Origin: Laccaria trichodermophora
Taxonomy: Eukaryota; Basidiomycota; Agaricomycetes; Agaricales; Hydnangiaceae
Assembly: GCA_018417955.1 (NCBI GenBank)
Contig: JACTVC010000041.1
Coordinates: forward strand, 248,001-312,000
Length of the DNA stretch: 64,000 bases
Direction: 5' to 3'
The notes under the pieces are model-generated. The model was not told the origin of the DNA. It ran no database searches and saw nothing but the letters and a program-made list of their open reading frames with translations. This document shows, in pieces, positions 24,851-34,453 of this stretch (its first letter is position 1; every line of letters begins with the position of its first letter). Made by a program: the position numbers and the translations under genes.

Positions 24851-25470
24851 TTATTCTGATTGAATGTCATCGCTCAACACCACGTCAGAAGCTGGTTTGA
24901 TTTCCCAAGCTGTCTGTCATTGACCCGCAACGGAGTCGGGATGTTCACGAGGTGTATGTACATACGTTCATTCCACTTTGGCATGTTGGCTCAGAGTCAT
25001 GGTCCAAGGTGCAAGGTTCTCAGAACCCAAGCTGGAGAAAACAAGCCCGGTTCCTCACATAAATAAAACTAGAAAGTCAAGGCTAGAGGCCAGCGTTCTT
25101 GTATTGATATATACACTGCAAGCCGCAATGACGATTAAGAAGGAAGGGTAGAGCACTTTGGCATGTTGTAATGCAAGCAAGTATGTCTTCTCCCCGGCTG
25201 ATGGGTCGTTCCTGACCACAGATATATTATAAAGAAGTATCGGGATTATTGTAGTACCGGAGCGGGATATCCACATGTTTTACCCTCCTCACGTCACTCT
25301 ACTGGGCATTATTCTCATTGGATGCCATCGCCCAACGCCACGTCAGAAGCTGGTTTGATTTTCCAAGCTGTCTGTCATAGACTCGCAACGGAGTCTGGAT
25401 GTTCAAGAGAATCGAGATGTATGCATGTTTATTTCACTACTTGTCATGTTGGCTCAGAAAGGCGTGATGT
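24850..25470 (+). repeat. Tandem duplication of promoter sequence before copy 3
   Basis: A block of about 150 bp at 24865-25015 (CACGTCAGAAGCTGGTTTGA, AAGCTGTCTGTCAT, CGCAACGGAGTC, TGTTGGCTCAGA) is repeated at 25325-25470 in the same orientation. The second copy leads directly into the TATA box and start of the gene at 25654. The same motif set occurs inverted upstream of copies 1 and 2. Confidence 0.65.
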
Positions 25471-25493
25471 TCTCAAAACCCAAGCTTTTCCCG

Positions 25494-25500
25494 TATAAAT
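25494..25500 (+). promoter_or_regulatory. TATA box of three-repeat gene copy 3
   Basis: TATAAAT in the context CCGTATAAATACGGATTG, about 155 bp upstream of the ATG with a 5' UTR intron between. The equivalent box is conserved upstream of copies 1 and 2. Confidence 0.6.
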
Positions 25501-25653
25501 ACGGATTGAAACTCGCTTCCATCTTCAAGTTCTTCGTCAGTGAAGCATCTCGCAGCCAAACTCATTAACATTCAACTCATAAAACCATCTTACTATCGTG
25601 AGTCCATCATGTCTCTTTCTGCACCACATCTGATTTGACCGCAATCTTAGATC

Positions 25654-26106
25654 ATGGTTTTCGTCGCTATTCAATCCGTTGCATTTCCCGACCGCTACGT
25701 TCGCCTCGACGGACATGGTGTCACTAGCTCTACTCTCTCTGGCGGTGGCGAAGTTACTACTTCAACCTTCGTCGGCACCTACGAAACTTTTGCCCTTATC
25801 GAGAATGACGACAAGACTGTGTTTTTCAAATCCACGGCCTTCGACAACGTCTTCCTTCGCCTCGACGGGGCTGGTGTTGACCAAGGCCAGATCCTTGCCG
25901 AAGGAGGGGGGTATGTCAACGCCCAGTACACGGCTAACATCTTGGAGAAATTCAGGATTCGGGAAAAATACTCCGGCATTGTTGGCATTGAGTCCGTCAT
26001 CTTCGTTGGAAGATATCTGAGGTTGGATGGTCCGGCGAACAAGGTCAATGTGCAGGGTGTGTTTGGGACCGATGAAGAGTTTAGAATTATATTCGTTGGT
26101 GAATAG
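25654..26106 (+). CDS. Three-repeat (beta-trefoil-like) protein, copy 3
   Basis: 150 aa, on the opposite strand to its two paralogues. The three LDG repeats are retained (DRYVRLDGHGV, NVFLRLDGAGV, GRYLRLDGPANK). Compared with copies 1 and 2 it lacks about seven residues around the KKVDGSGK loop between repeats 2 and 3, an in-frame deletion in what should be a surface turn. The 5' UTR intron (GTGAGT...TTAG three bases before ATG) is conserved. The gene appears intact. Confidence 0.75.
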   Translation: MVFVAIQSVAFPDRYVRLDGHGVTSSTLSGGGEVTTSTFVGTYETFALIENDDKTVFFKSTAFDNVFLRLDGAGVDQGQILAEGGGYVNAQYTANILEKFRIREKYSGIVGIESVIFVGRYLRLDGPANKVNVQGVFGTDEEFRIIFVGE

Positions 26107-27048
26107 GTTGATATATGTACATATATCGTCCGCACGACCTTTGGATTTGTATGGAATTTGTGTATTTGCCTCGTTGCGTGTGAGTGATTTGTACATACCA
26201 CATTTCATCTCAGCCCCCGAAAGTGATCAACATCTACACTGCAGGTCATAATGACCGGTAGGAAGTTTAGAGGACGTTACGGTTGGAGCCTTCTTCCTGC
26301 GATCGGACTCATGTTTTATTTTTCAGTGGTGTATGACTGTATCGCACATGCCCCTAATTCTAAGTCCGGATCCAAGAAGTTCAACGAAGGGTAGTATACA
26401 CTGCAATGGCGGTGTGAAGGGACGGGGGTAGAGCACTTTGGAGCATATATGGTTGTCCAGCCTCCAGAGTCCTTCAAAAAGTTCAAGTTCTCGCGACTCG
26501 GCATGTTGCTCTAATCAACGGTATAGCACATGCCCTCTGATCTAAGTTCGGATCCACAGGAAAGTTAGCCGGGTAAAAGGTCAGAAGTCGGTCTTGTCTA
26601 CACTACAAGTCGCAATGACGAGTAGGAAACTTGGAGGGGGGGGTAAAGGTCGTTTTTTTATCGTCAACGGAGCATATAACTGCCCTCTTTGTGCCCTCTG
26701 ATTCCAAATCCGCATCCAAAGAAGCACCTTCACGGCCACAATGACCATCATAGACCTTGACAAAGAGTATTCTATGAGGAGATCTTCTTCCAGACGACTT
26801 GCTTCCATTGCAACTATGCTCGGAGCATCTTCGAGAAATCGTCTGACCGGGAAAATCAGGGCAAATAGACGGGGATTTTTAGATGTATGTGATTTGCTTT
26901 CGAAGTTCGTGGACATTGGCGCTGTGGAAAGAAGCTTTGGCGATCCGTATAAAACCTCATCCAAGTAGCCCCAGTAATCTCCAAGTTCCCGCAACGTCCT
27001 CACCAGCGCATACCCCAAGCAGGAACAGCCTCAGATCATCAATTTAAG
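26107..27048. other. Intergenic; duplicated upstream block of the small peptide genes
   Basis: From about 26730 to 27048 the sequence is repeated at 28900-29238 and 30190-30567 in the same orientation (shared: GGAGCATATNACTG, CTTCACGGCC, GACCGGGAAAAT, ATAGACGGGGATTTT). ORFs in it follow the repeat, not a gene. The part at 26230-26580 also resembles 29880-30100. It contains the TATA box for the gene at 27049. Confidence 0.6.
26948..26954 (+). promoter_or_regulatory. TATA box of small cysteine-rich gene copy 1
   Basis: TATAAAA, 101 bp before the ATG at 27049. Copy 3 has TATAAAA at 30470-30476, 98 bp before its ATG. Copy 2 has TACGAAA at the equivalent position (29141-29147). Confidence 0.7.
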
Positions 27049-27299
27049 ATGAACCTTTTAACTTCGCAATTTCGACTCTGGATCATGGTTGCCATCCTCC
27101 TTTGCATCATGCCCATACAACTTGCGGAGGCCTGCAACTGGATATCGTGTGGCTTGCGTCAGTGCAAGTTTATACATACGTGGGGCTGCGGGTCAGGTAA
27201 GCCCCCCTACTCATCACGATTGGGAAGTAAACATCGCCTTTTCTGACGTTGTCACTTGGATTTCAAGATGGGACATGCCATTGCGGCGGCGGCGGGTGA
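27049..27299 (+). CDS. Small secreted cysteine-rich peptide, copy 1
   Basis: Exons 27049-27196 and 27268-27299 give 59 aa. A hydrophobic signal peptide (LWIMVAILLCIMPIQLAEA) is followed by a short mature part with six cysteines in the order C-x4-C-x4-C-x7-C-x5-C-x-C, ending CHCGGGG. This layout recalls disulfide-stabilised defensin-like or other small secreted peptides, but the spacing does not fit the classic cysteine-stabilised alpha-beta pattern (x3 between the second and third Cys), so I leave the family open. The conserved core CKFIHTW is shared with copies 2 and 3. Confidence 0.7.
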
Positions 27300-27547
27300 G
27301 TCATTACGGACGGGATCGGTGAATGTCAAGAGGTGTTGAGCTCAAGGCGACCCTCAGGTCGTCCGTGAAATTACTTGTTATTACGGAGCCGAGTGGTGGT
27401 TGAGGACGAGTTTGTAAAGGTTGAACCTAGGCCTGGGATACGCAATGTGGAATAAAATGAGTGTGGAGAACGGAGAAACGACAGAATCTTGTCTTGAATA
27501 TGTTATGAGGGAACATTTTTTATTTCCTGGAAGCGTCAACATTCAAT

Positions 27548-28235
27548 TTATAGAGCGCTGCCAGTGATCACAACTCGGACGTAATGAAGCAGAAACACTC
27601 CAGCTGCAAAGTTTAAAACACCCAGGCGCGTTACGCCCCAGAATCGTTCGAATGAAGGAAGGCATGGGAGAGGAAGCATCATTCCTGCCCAAGGTGTCGG
27701 GATTTGAAAAAAGACGGGGTCCGTTTTTTGATAACGTCCATGGCAGCCAATGACGCGTACGGCCCAGCCACATAATGTCATCGACGCGCCGCTGGTCATT
27801 AGTAGGAAGTCAAGGAGCCGTTCAAGCTTCTGAATAGCAGATTTGGCTTCTGCGAGAGATGCAGCGGTGGCGTCGGTATGGAGAGTGTGCGTCCCGTTGC
27901 GTTCTACACGTGACAATTGTTTTAACTGAAGAATAACATTCGATGAAGAAAAAGAAACAACGTACGATTGCGGGGTATCCCTTCTTCACACTGACAGCCG
28001 CGCATTCTGCTTTGGGGTTTCCCTCGAGCCAAGCAATCCTCAAACTTGAGGGGTAATTGTCGGCTGGAATTTGAGAACGACCCCGGGGGGAAGAGTCAAC
28101 AAAATTAACAATGCCTACGCCTTGGTTGTGTGAAAGAGACCGTCGATGCTCGTGCGAGGTAGCAGAGGTATGCGAGAAAATTGTGAAGTGGCCAAAAGGG
28201 GTTCTGAGAGCTGGGGAAGCGGTGGATCGAAGCAA
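27548..28235 (-). CDS. Unrecognised protein, 5' end unresolved
   Basis: Two exons can be read: about 28235-27962 and 27903-27548. The first has an Arg/Ser-rich N-terminal part that could be a mitochondrial targeting sequence (LRSTASPALRTPFGH). The second has a helix (AAKSAIQKLERLL-like) followed by hydrophobic segments ending FAAGVFLLHYVRVVITGSAL. There is no ATG at the start of the first exon, so an upstream exon must exist (an acceptor CTATCAG lies at about 28245). The donor that keeps frame is a weak GTTGTT. No family recognised. Confidence 0.4.
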
Positions 28236-28899
28236 CGGTGTGCGGCCGCTGATAGTGAGTTAGGCAATTGACAAAAGAAAAAAAGAGGTACTGAGATTGA
28301 ATAACGAACGTGATGTTGTACCCGCGTCAGCGCAAACGATGAAGGGAGAGGGGATGGTTTGAGCCCGAAGCTGTGCGTGTAGGTACGCGTGTCACGGTGC
28401 TGGTGGAGAGTGAGACGGTCTTGGTTCGCGTAATTCTGTCAGCTGACATGCGCTGACAGCTGAGGGAAGGGGTTGTTGGATGTCCAGGGGCGTTCATGCT
28501 GGGACGGACCTGCTCACGCTTCAACCCCTCTGTTGCGCCCTTCCAGCCTGCCTTAGTACACACGACCTCCTGTGCTGGCCTGGGTATCAATGTTGACAAT
28601 TGGAACCATTTATTTGCATTCTTTTGAGAAAGTTGATCATGATGCTTGAGTATTGAGTGCTAAGTGCTGAGCGCTGGCGCTGAAGCTTGAAGCTTGAAGC
28701 TGAAGCCTGGAAGAGCCAAGGAAGAGCATGTTGCTTGAACGGTAGGGAGGACAGTTGTCACCCTTTGTGACGCTCGTTGTGACGCCGACATTCAAAAAAT
28801 CGTCGCCCTGCCTCTCTTGTGCGTCTCTCTCCCTCTGAATTCTGAAGGGCCCGTAAAGGACGAAGTTAGAGTCTGGATCCTTCTTCGGATTTTTTTTAT
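28236..28899. other. Intergenic, unresolved
   Basis: Likely promoter and first exon of the minus-strand gene at 27548-28235. Contains an imperfect AGCTTGAAGCTTGAAGC repeat near 28680. A 90-codon minus ORF (28327-28599) has splice-like sites inside but no ATG or domain. Confidence 0.35.
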
Positions 28900-29238
28900 C
28901 AACGGAGCATATGACTGCCCGAAAGAACACCTTCACGGCCGCGATAACCGTAATAGACTATGACAAAGGATACTTAGTCTATGGGTCAGAATTCCATCTT
29001 CAGCTAAGTATACGACTTGTTTCCATTGCAACTATACCCGGAGCATCTTCGAGGAACGTTTGAACGGGAAAATTAGGGCAAATCGACGGGGATTTTTAGG
29101 TTCTTCGTGTGGCACATTGACTCCAGATTTTGGCGGTCCTTACGAAACCTCATCCAAGTAGCCCCAGCATTTCTCAAGTTCCAACGTCCTCAACAGCACA
29201 TACACCAAGCAGAAACAGCGTCAGGTCATCGATTTACG

Positions 29239-29497
29239 ATGCACCTTCCAACTTCGCAATTCTGATTCTGGATCATAGTCGCCATCCTCCTTTGCATCAT
29301 GCCCATACAACTTGCGGAGGCCTGCAACTTCTTTACAGGTGGCATCCGTGATTGCAAGTTTATACATACGTGGCGTTGCCTGTCAGGTGAGCCACCCCCC
29401 CACCCCCACCCCTACTCATCACGCTTCAACATCACCTTTTCTGACGTTGCGACTTGGACTTTTAGATGGGACATGCAGATGCGGCACTGCATCATAA
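29239..29497 (+). pseudogene. Small secreted cysteine-rich peptide, copy 2, inactivated
   Basis: Equivalent exons 29239-29386 and 29466-29497 retain splice sites and the CKFIHTW core. Codon 9 is TGA (29263-29265), where the intact copies have CGA. The second cysteine codon is GGT instead of TGT, and the TATA box is changed to TACGAAA. A C-rich run has also expanded inside the intron. The last exon still encodes the C-x-C end. Three independent defects indicate a dead copy, although translation from an inner ATG cannot be excluded from sequence alone. Confidence 0.75.
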
Positions 29498-30567
29498 GTC
29501 GTTGCAGACGGGGTCGGTAGATGTCGAGTGTGGTTTTGGGCCCGAGGCGGCCCTAAGGTCGTCAGTGAATTATTTGTTGCTACGGAGACGAGTGGTGGTC
29601 GAGGTCTAGTTTGTCAAGGATGGACTGGAATAGAATGATTGTAAAGAATGGAAAAAGCGAACCGAATCTCATCTTTATGTGATGATTAGCCCGTAAGGTC
29701 AGCATCGTCAGAGGACATTTTCTATTATCTCCTAGCAACGTCAACATTCAATTTATTGCACGCTAGGCCTCGTTTGATCAAACGAGACCCACAATTGGAT
29801 GCCACGTCTCTCTCCCTTTGATAAATCAAAAGTAGGGCTTGTCGTTAGTTGCGGAAAAAGCTACAAGTCGGCGTCGTTGTATTGATATTATACACATGGC
29901 GAGTATGAAGGGATGGGGGTAGAGCATCTTGGAATATAAATGGTGGTCCAGACTCCCTGAGCCGAAATCTAGACTCCAGCTATCCTTCTTCTCGCGACTC
30001 CAAGCCTGAGTCGTCGGATTATTTTTATCAACGGTATAGCACCTGCCCTCTGATTTCAAGTCCGGAAAGAAAAGTCAGCCGGGGAAAAGGGTAGAAGTCG
30101 GTGTTATCTACCTGCAAGCCAACTACAAGTCGCAATGATGAGTTCGAAAGTTGGTGGCTGGCAAAGGACGAGGTTGGAGTCTGGATCCTTCTTGGATGTT
30201 TTTTTATCAACGGAGCATATTATTGGCCGAAAGAAGCACCTTCACAGCCGCGATGATAGTAATAGACCTTGACAAAGGATATTCTATGAGGTCAGAATTT
30301 TATCTTCATCTAAATATACGATTTGTTTCCATTGCAACTTACCCGGAGCATCTTCGAGAGGTGTCTGACCGGGAAAATCAGGGCAAATAGACGGGGATTT
30401 TGAGATTCATGTGATCCACTTTCAAAGTTCATGCACATTGACTCCGTGGACGGAGGTTTTGACAATCCGTATAAAATCTCATTGAAGTAACCCAAGTATT
30501 TCTCAAGTTGCAACGTCCTCGCCAGCACATACCCCAAGCAAAAACAGCCTCAGATCGTCAATTTAAG
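29498..30567. repeat. Repeat unit between peptide gene copies 2 and 3
   Basis: Contains the 3' flank of copy 2 (matching that of copies 1 and 3, with CAACATTCAATTTAT near 27540, 29748 and 31080) and the upstream block of copy 3 (30190-30567). The unit length is not constant (about 2.2 kb between copies 1 and 2, 1.3 kb between copies 2 and 3) because the gene at 27548-28235 lies in the first gap only. Confidence 0.6.
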
Positions 30568-30830
30568 ATGCACCTTCCAGCTTCGCAATTCCGACTCTGG
30601 ATCATAGTTGTCATCCTCCTTTGCGTCATGCCACAACTTGCCAAGGCCTGCAACTTCTGGACGTGTGGCGTCGTTCATTGCAAATTTATACATACATGGC
30701 GTTGTGAGCCAGGTGAGTCCTCCTACTCATCGCGATTGGGAATTAAAAATCACCTTTTCTGACGTCGACGCTGTGACTTGGATTTTCAGATGGGACATGC
30801 CGTTGCGGGGGTCATTATCATCACGGGTAG
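30568..30830 (+). CDS. Small secreted cysteine-rich peptide, copy 3
   Basis: Exons 30568-30712 and 30790-30830 give 61 aa. Signal peptide (LWIIVVILLCVMPQLAKA), then the same six-cysteine pattern as copy 1 with CKFIHTWRC and CRCGG, and a His-rich end (GGHYHHG). TATA box at 30470-30476. Intact and likely expressed. Copies 1 and 3 differ at many mature-part residues while keeping all cysteines, which may reflect diversification. Confidence 0.7.
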
Positions 30831-31571
30831 ATGTCGGGAGTGGTGTTGGGCTCAAGGCGACCCTCAGGTCGTCCGTGAAAGTATTTATTATTACGGAGAC
30901 GAGAGGTGGTGGAGGACGAGTTCAAGTTTGTCAAGGTTGAACCTAGGCCTGCGATACGCGACGTGGAATTAAATCACTGTGGAGAATGGAAAAACGAACC
31001 GAATCTTGTCCTTAATATGTGATGGTGAGCCCTTGAGGTCAGCAGCGTTAGGGGACGTTTTTTTATGTCCTGGCTGCGTCAACATTCAATTTATCGGCGT
31101 CATTTGACTAAATGAGACTCACAAATCAACGACTCGAACTTGGCGAAGCAGAAACAGTTATTCATAAACTTTTACGACACCCGAAACAGATCGACAGGAA
31201 ATGATCCGGAAATGACCCTTGAAGGGCTTGCTGGGTGTGCTGGCACTGAGCGGAACTTGTTCATCATTTAGGACTGTTGTCTCCGACAAATGGTATCTCT
31301 TATTCGAATTCGTTCAGGGCCTCTAGCCCGAGAATATATCAGCTTCAGGATGGGTAGTAACGACATTTTCCACGTAATATGTTATTAATACACAAAAGGA
31401 TATCGGGGGACATGACAGTCGAAAAAGATCGTAGATCGTTGACTTCAAGATTGACCTTAAAGTCAACAATGGGAAGGAAATAGTAGAGATGGAGGAGCAC
31501 TAAAACATACAGTGAGAATTGCGAAAAAAAAGAGGGTAACAGAACGACAACGGATGATGGAATTCGCCACC
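30831..31571. other. Intergenic between convergent genes
   Basis: 3' flank of peptide copy 3 (repeat-derived up to about 31100) and 3' region of the STE3 gene. No gene seen. Confidence 0.5.
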
Positions 31572-32690
31572 TCACGAATTGCGCCTAAGAATGTGGGTTC
31601 TGCACCAGGAAATGCACTTCTTGTAATCTTCAATCGCATCCTGGCCAAGGGACAAGAAAACAACACAGATGAACGTGCAGGTAGGGTACACCCACCAGGT
31701 GATGTGACATTCTCTGAGGGGACCGGTCTCGAAGGGGTAGAGGCCAATATAGGAAAAGTTGTGATGGACATTGGTATAGGTGGTCCACGGCTGAAGGGGG
31801 TACCTCATGAGGTTGAAGCCGAGCTCGATTGCGGTGAGGGTCATCATGAGAAGCATTTGGAAGATAGACATGCTGATCAAACGAAGATAGTGGGTTGGTG
31901 TGAGACCGGATCCTTGAAGAGACTCAGCAAAAGACTTGTGGCCTCGCATGAAATTCCTGACAACAAGAGCTTCGGGAAGCCGTTGAACAAGAGTTTGACC
32001 TTGGAGGAAAAGGGGAGCGGCTCACCTGCATAGCCTAAGGACATAATTGCCACAACCATAGGAGGGATGGAGACCAAGAACAGCGAGGGAATAGAGTAGT
32101 AAACGGTTGGTCTACAGCCATAATTTTCGATTATGTCGAAGCGGTGTCCTTGAACAATAAAATCTAATTCCTCATTGGTATCTCAGCATGTTAGAGGTGC
32201 GTTAGGACATACGAAGAACCATGTAGATTATTGGAAGGCCAAAACAGAAGAAGGCGTCGAAATACTTCCGACGGCGTTTGTCCGATGCGCTGGGGTGAAC
32301 TTGGCTCATGGAGGACAAGTGCACGAGATTGGCGCAAAGGCGAAGACAGCCTGCAGGAACCGCAATACTGGCACCGACAATAAGTTTGGTCGCTGAAGAC
32401 GAAAGTTAAAAACGTTCGGGAGAGTGGACAACCGAGGATCGGAGCTCACATATATCGCACCAGACAGGCGCTCGGATATCGATGTTGCCTGCCCATACAA
32501 TAGCATCTACGGCGTAGATCATATCCGTGACGAAGAGCCATCCGATGATGGAAAGGATAGCGATATTACCGGTTTTCCAGTGCCATTTCAAAGGTATCGC
32601 AAGCAGAAAGGCGGCTAGGAAAGCGATGGGGGCAAACTCGGGATGCATTGCAAGAGAGGTAGCGCCTTCAACTCTTGAGAGAGCAGTCAT
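31572..32690 (-). CDS. STE3: STE3-type pheromone receptor (GPCR), 4 exons
   Basis: Exons 32690-32450, 32392-32213, 32163-32026 and 31969-31572 give 318 aa in phase. Seven hydrophobic segments with STE3 landmarks: FLAAFLLAIPLKWHWKTGN, WCDISTKLIVGASIAVPAG, a CRP motif in HRFDIIENYGCRP, then PSLFLVSIPPMVVAIMS, and THYLRLISMSIFQMLL. STE3 receptors sit in the plasma membrane, bind farnesylated peptide pheromones and signal through a G protein; in agaricomycetes some define the B mating type and others are non-mating paralogues. The cytosolic tail is short, ending about 20 residues after TM7, whereas many family members have longer tails. The start could also be Met15 (32648, MHPEFAPIAFL). I found no pheromone precursor beside it. 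Confidence 0.9.
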
Positions 32691-33459
32691 ATTTATGGAC
32701 CTGAAAAAAGTGAGATAAGTGTCCAATACTTAACTTAGTTCCGTAGATTCTTACCATTGATATCATAGCTTCACAACCCCTGTTGTTCCAATTATTCCGC
32801 GACCTACGCATCATCATAAAAAAATTACGATCTAGCATTTGAAGTTGTGAAGGTCAATAACTACCTTACCCAAAATGAGCATCCCATCAATAATGAATAT
32901 TCCTCCCTCGAACTGTAAGGGCGCGGTCATGCCGTCAGCAAGATAGGTTTTCCGTTAAGCGCACCTTAGATATGATGAGTGGTTGCACTCCCACTCGGCA
33001 AGCGATAAGCCGATCTGACCCCGTAGAGATGTAAATGTGGTGATCGTCACCGCAGCCTGACGGTATGAATTCCTCTTGGTTGTTAAAAAGACGAAAGACG
33101 TTCGGCATACATATCCTGCAAGAAAAAATCCGGATTTCGTTTGATACACGATGAAGAGTTGGACTTCGTTACTGTGAGTAGAACAGCCCACCTCACGCCA
33201 CGATCCTCGAATGCCCAAATCCACGGTGGCAAACCACGTTGAACGTCCGACATGGACATATGATCCCTAGTAGCTGAGCTTAAACTCAATAAGACGGGCA
33301 TGATTAAAACCTTGAGCACCACCTTGCAGTGGACCTACTCGAGACTCGAGTTCATAAAATTTCAAGTTGTTGACGGTGATGGCAGTTACAACTTACAAAG
33401 ATGATGTTGACGATTGTTGATTCTACACAACTGTATCGCCCTCACCACTGGCACCCGTC
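32691..33459. other. Intergenic between divergent genes
   Basis: Shared upstream region of STE3 (-) and the zinc-finger gene (+). Overlapping minus ORFs (32955-33322) have no recognisable content. No CaaX-type pheromone ORF seen. Confidence 0.5.
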
Positions 33460-34453
33460 ATGCGTTCATCTTGGGCCAAGAAAGCATCTTCCCTTCCTTC
33501 CGACCGTATCAAATCTTCAAATGCCAGGTCACAGCAAGTATCTTCCAAAGTCAAAGGAAAACAACCCGTCCCCGAACCCCCCAAAAGCAAAGAAGTCCGG
33601 AGGCTAGAATCGCTGCTTGATAGCGTGCAGAACTCAATGGGCAGCGAGAAGGATCCAAAAGGAGGGTGTTTTTGTTTAGGTGTGTCACTTTCTTCAATTC
33701 CAAAATTGTTTTACTTACCGTGAAATAGCCAGAGAACACCCAGTGTCAACGTACACACCCATATGTTTTTCCTGCGGCTTCATACTCTGCTCTATCAATC
33801 TCCCACAATACTCCTGTCCATCCTGTTCCAAACCCTTATGGACAAACGCCCAGCGGTCATCAATTATATCCCAGATTGACGGGGAATTGGCTGCAAGGCT
33901 CGCGAAGGAAATCGCAGATGCAGAACGCGCAGCTGAAGAAGCCAAGAAAGCCGCTGGTGCTTTCCCCGTTCTCTCCGGTCCAATGCCCTCCTTTTCCTCA
34001 CCCTCGCCCTCGCCCGCACCAACCCCACCCAACAACAAACCCTCTACTTACAAAGTCATGTCTTTAACCCAGAAGGGAAAGAATAACAAAGTCGTCGTTT
34101 CTTCGTACACCAGTACCCCTCAACCATCACCACCATCGAGGGCTGAATCGCCTGCGGAGCCCGAACCCGTGAGGGTTCCGCCCCCACCGGACGAGGTTGC
34201 ATATGCAAAGACGCGCCCTGGTCCCGCGCGGCCATGGGAGAATCTTATCGGTGGAGGGGCGACGTACGTTCCTCTGGCGCGGCTTGATGATGAAATGGAT
34301 GATCGTGACAATGAGGAAGGAGGCTCGAAGACTCGGTCGAGACGAAGAAGAAAGAATAAAGGAAAGGCGAAGGACGATGAGGGTGGGGTCGATGGAGGGA
34401 CGCAGGATCGAAGTGAGGCACATGGGTCTGGTAATGTAATTCCAGCCTACTAG
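33460..34453 (+). CDS. ASC-1/TRIP4-type zinc-finger protein, 2 exons
   Basis: Exons 33460-33679 and 33729-34453 give 314 aa. The intron lies inside the zinc finger; after splicing it reads CFCLAREHPVSTYTPICFSC, then GFILCSINLPQYSCPSC, the C2HC5 finger of activating signal cointegrator 1. In animals this protein (TRIP4) is part of a transcription and ribosome-quality-control complex; fungi have short versions. A charged Ala/Glu-rich helix follows (LAARLAKEIADAERAAEEA), then Pro/Ser-rich sequence and a basic stretch with KTRSRRRRKNKGKAK. The N-terminus is basic and Ser-rich. Start chosen as the only in-frame ATG with suitable length. Confidence 0.8.

Noticed and set aside
28327..28599. 90-codon minus ORF as first exon of the gene at 27548-28235
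   Set aside because: It has no ATG and its donor does not join in a frame I could confirm, so I left the 5' end open.
31512..32033. 173-codon plus ORF over STE3
   Set aside because: Antisense to exons 3 and 4 of the receptor, which splice in phase and carry family motifs.
30831..33459. Pheromone precursor gene near STE3
   Set aside because: I looked for short ORFs ending in a CaaX box on both strands and saw none I could support.
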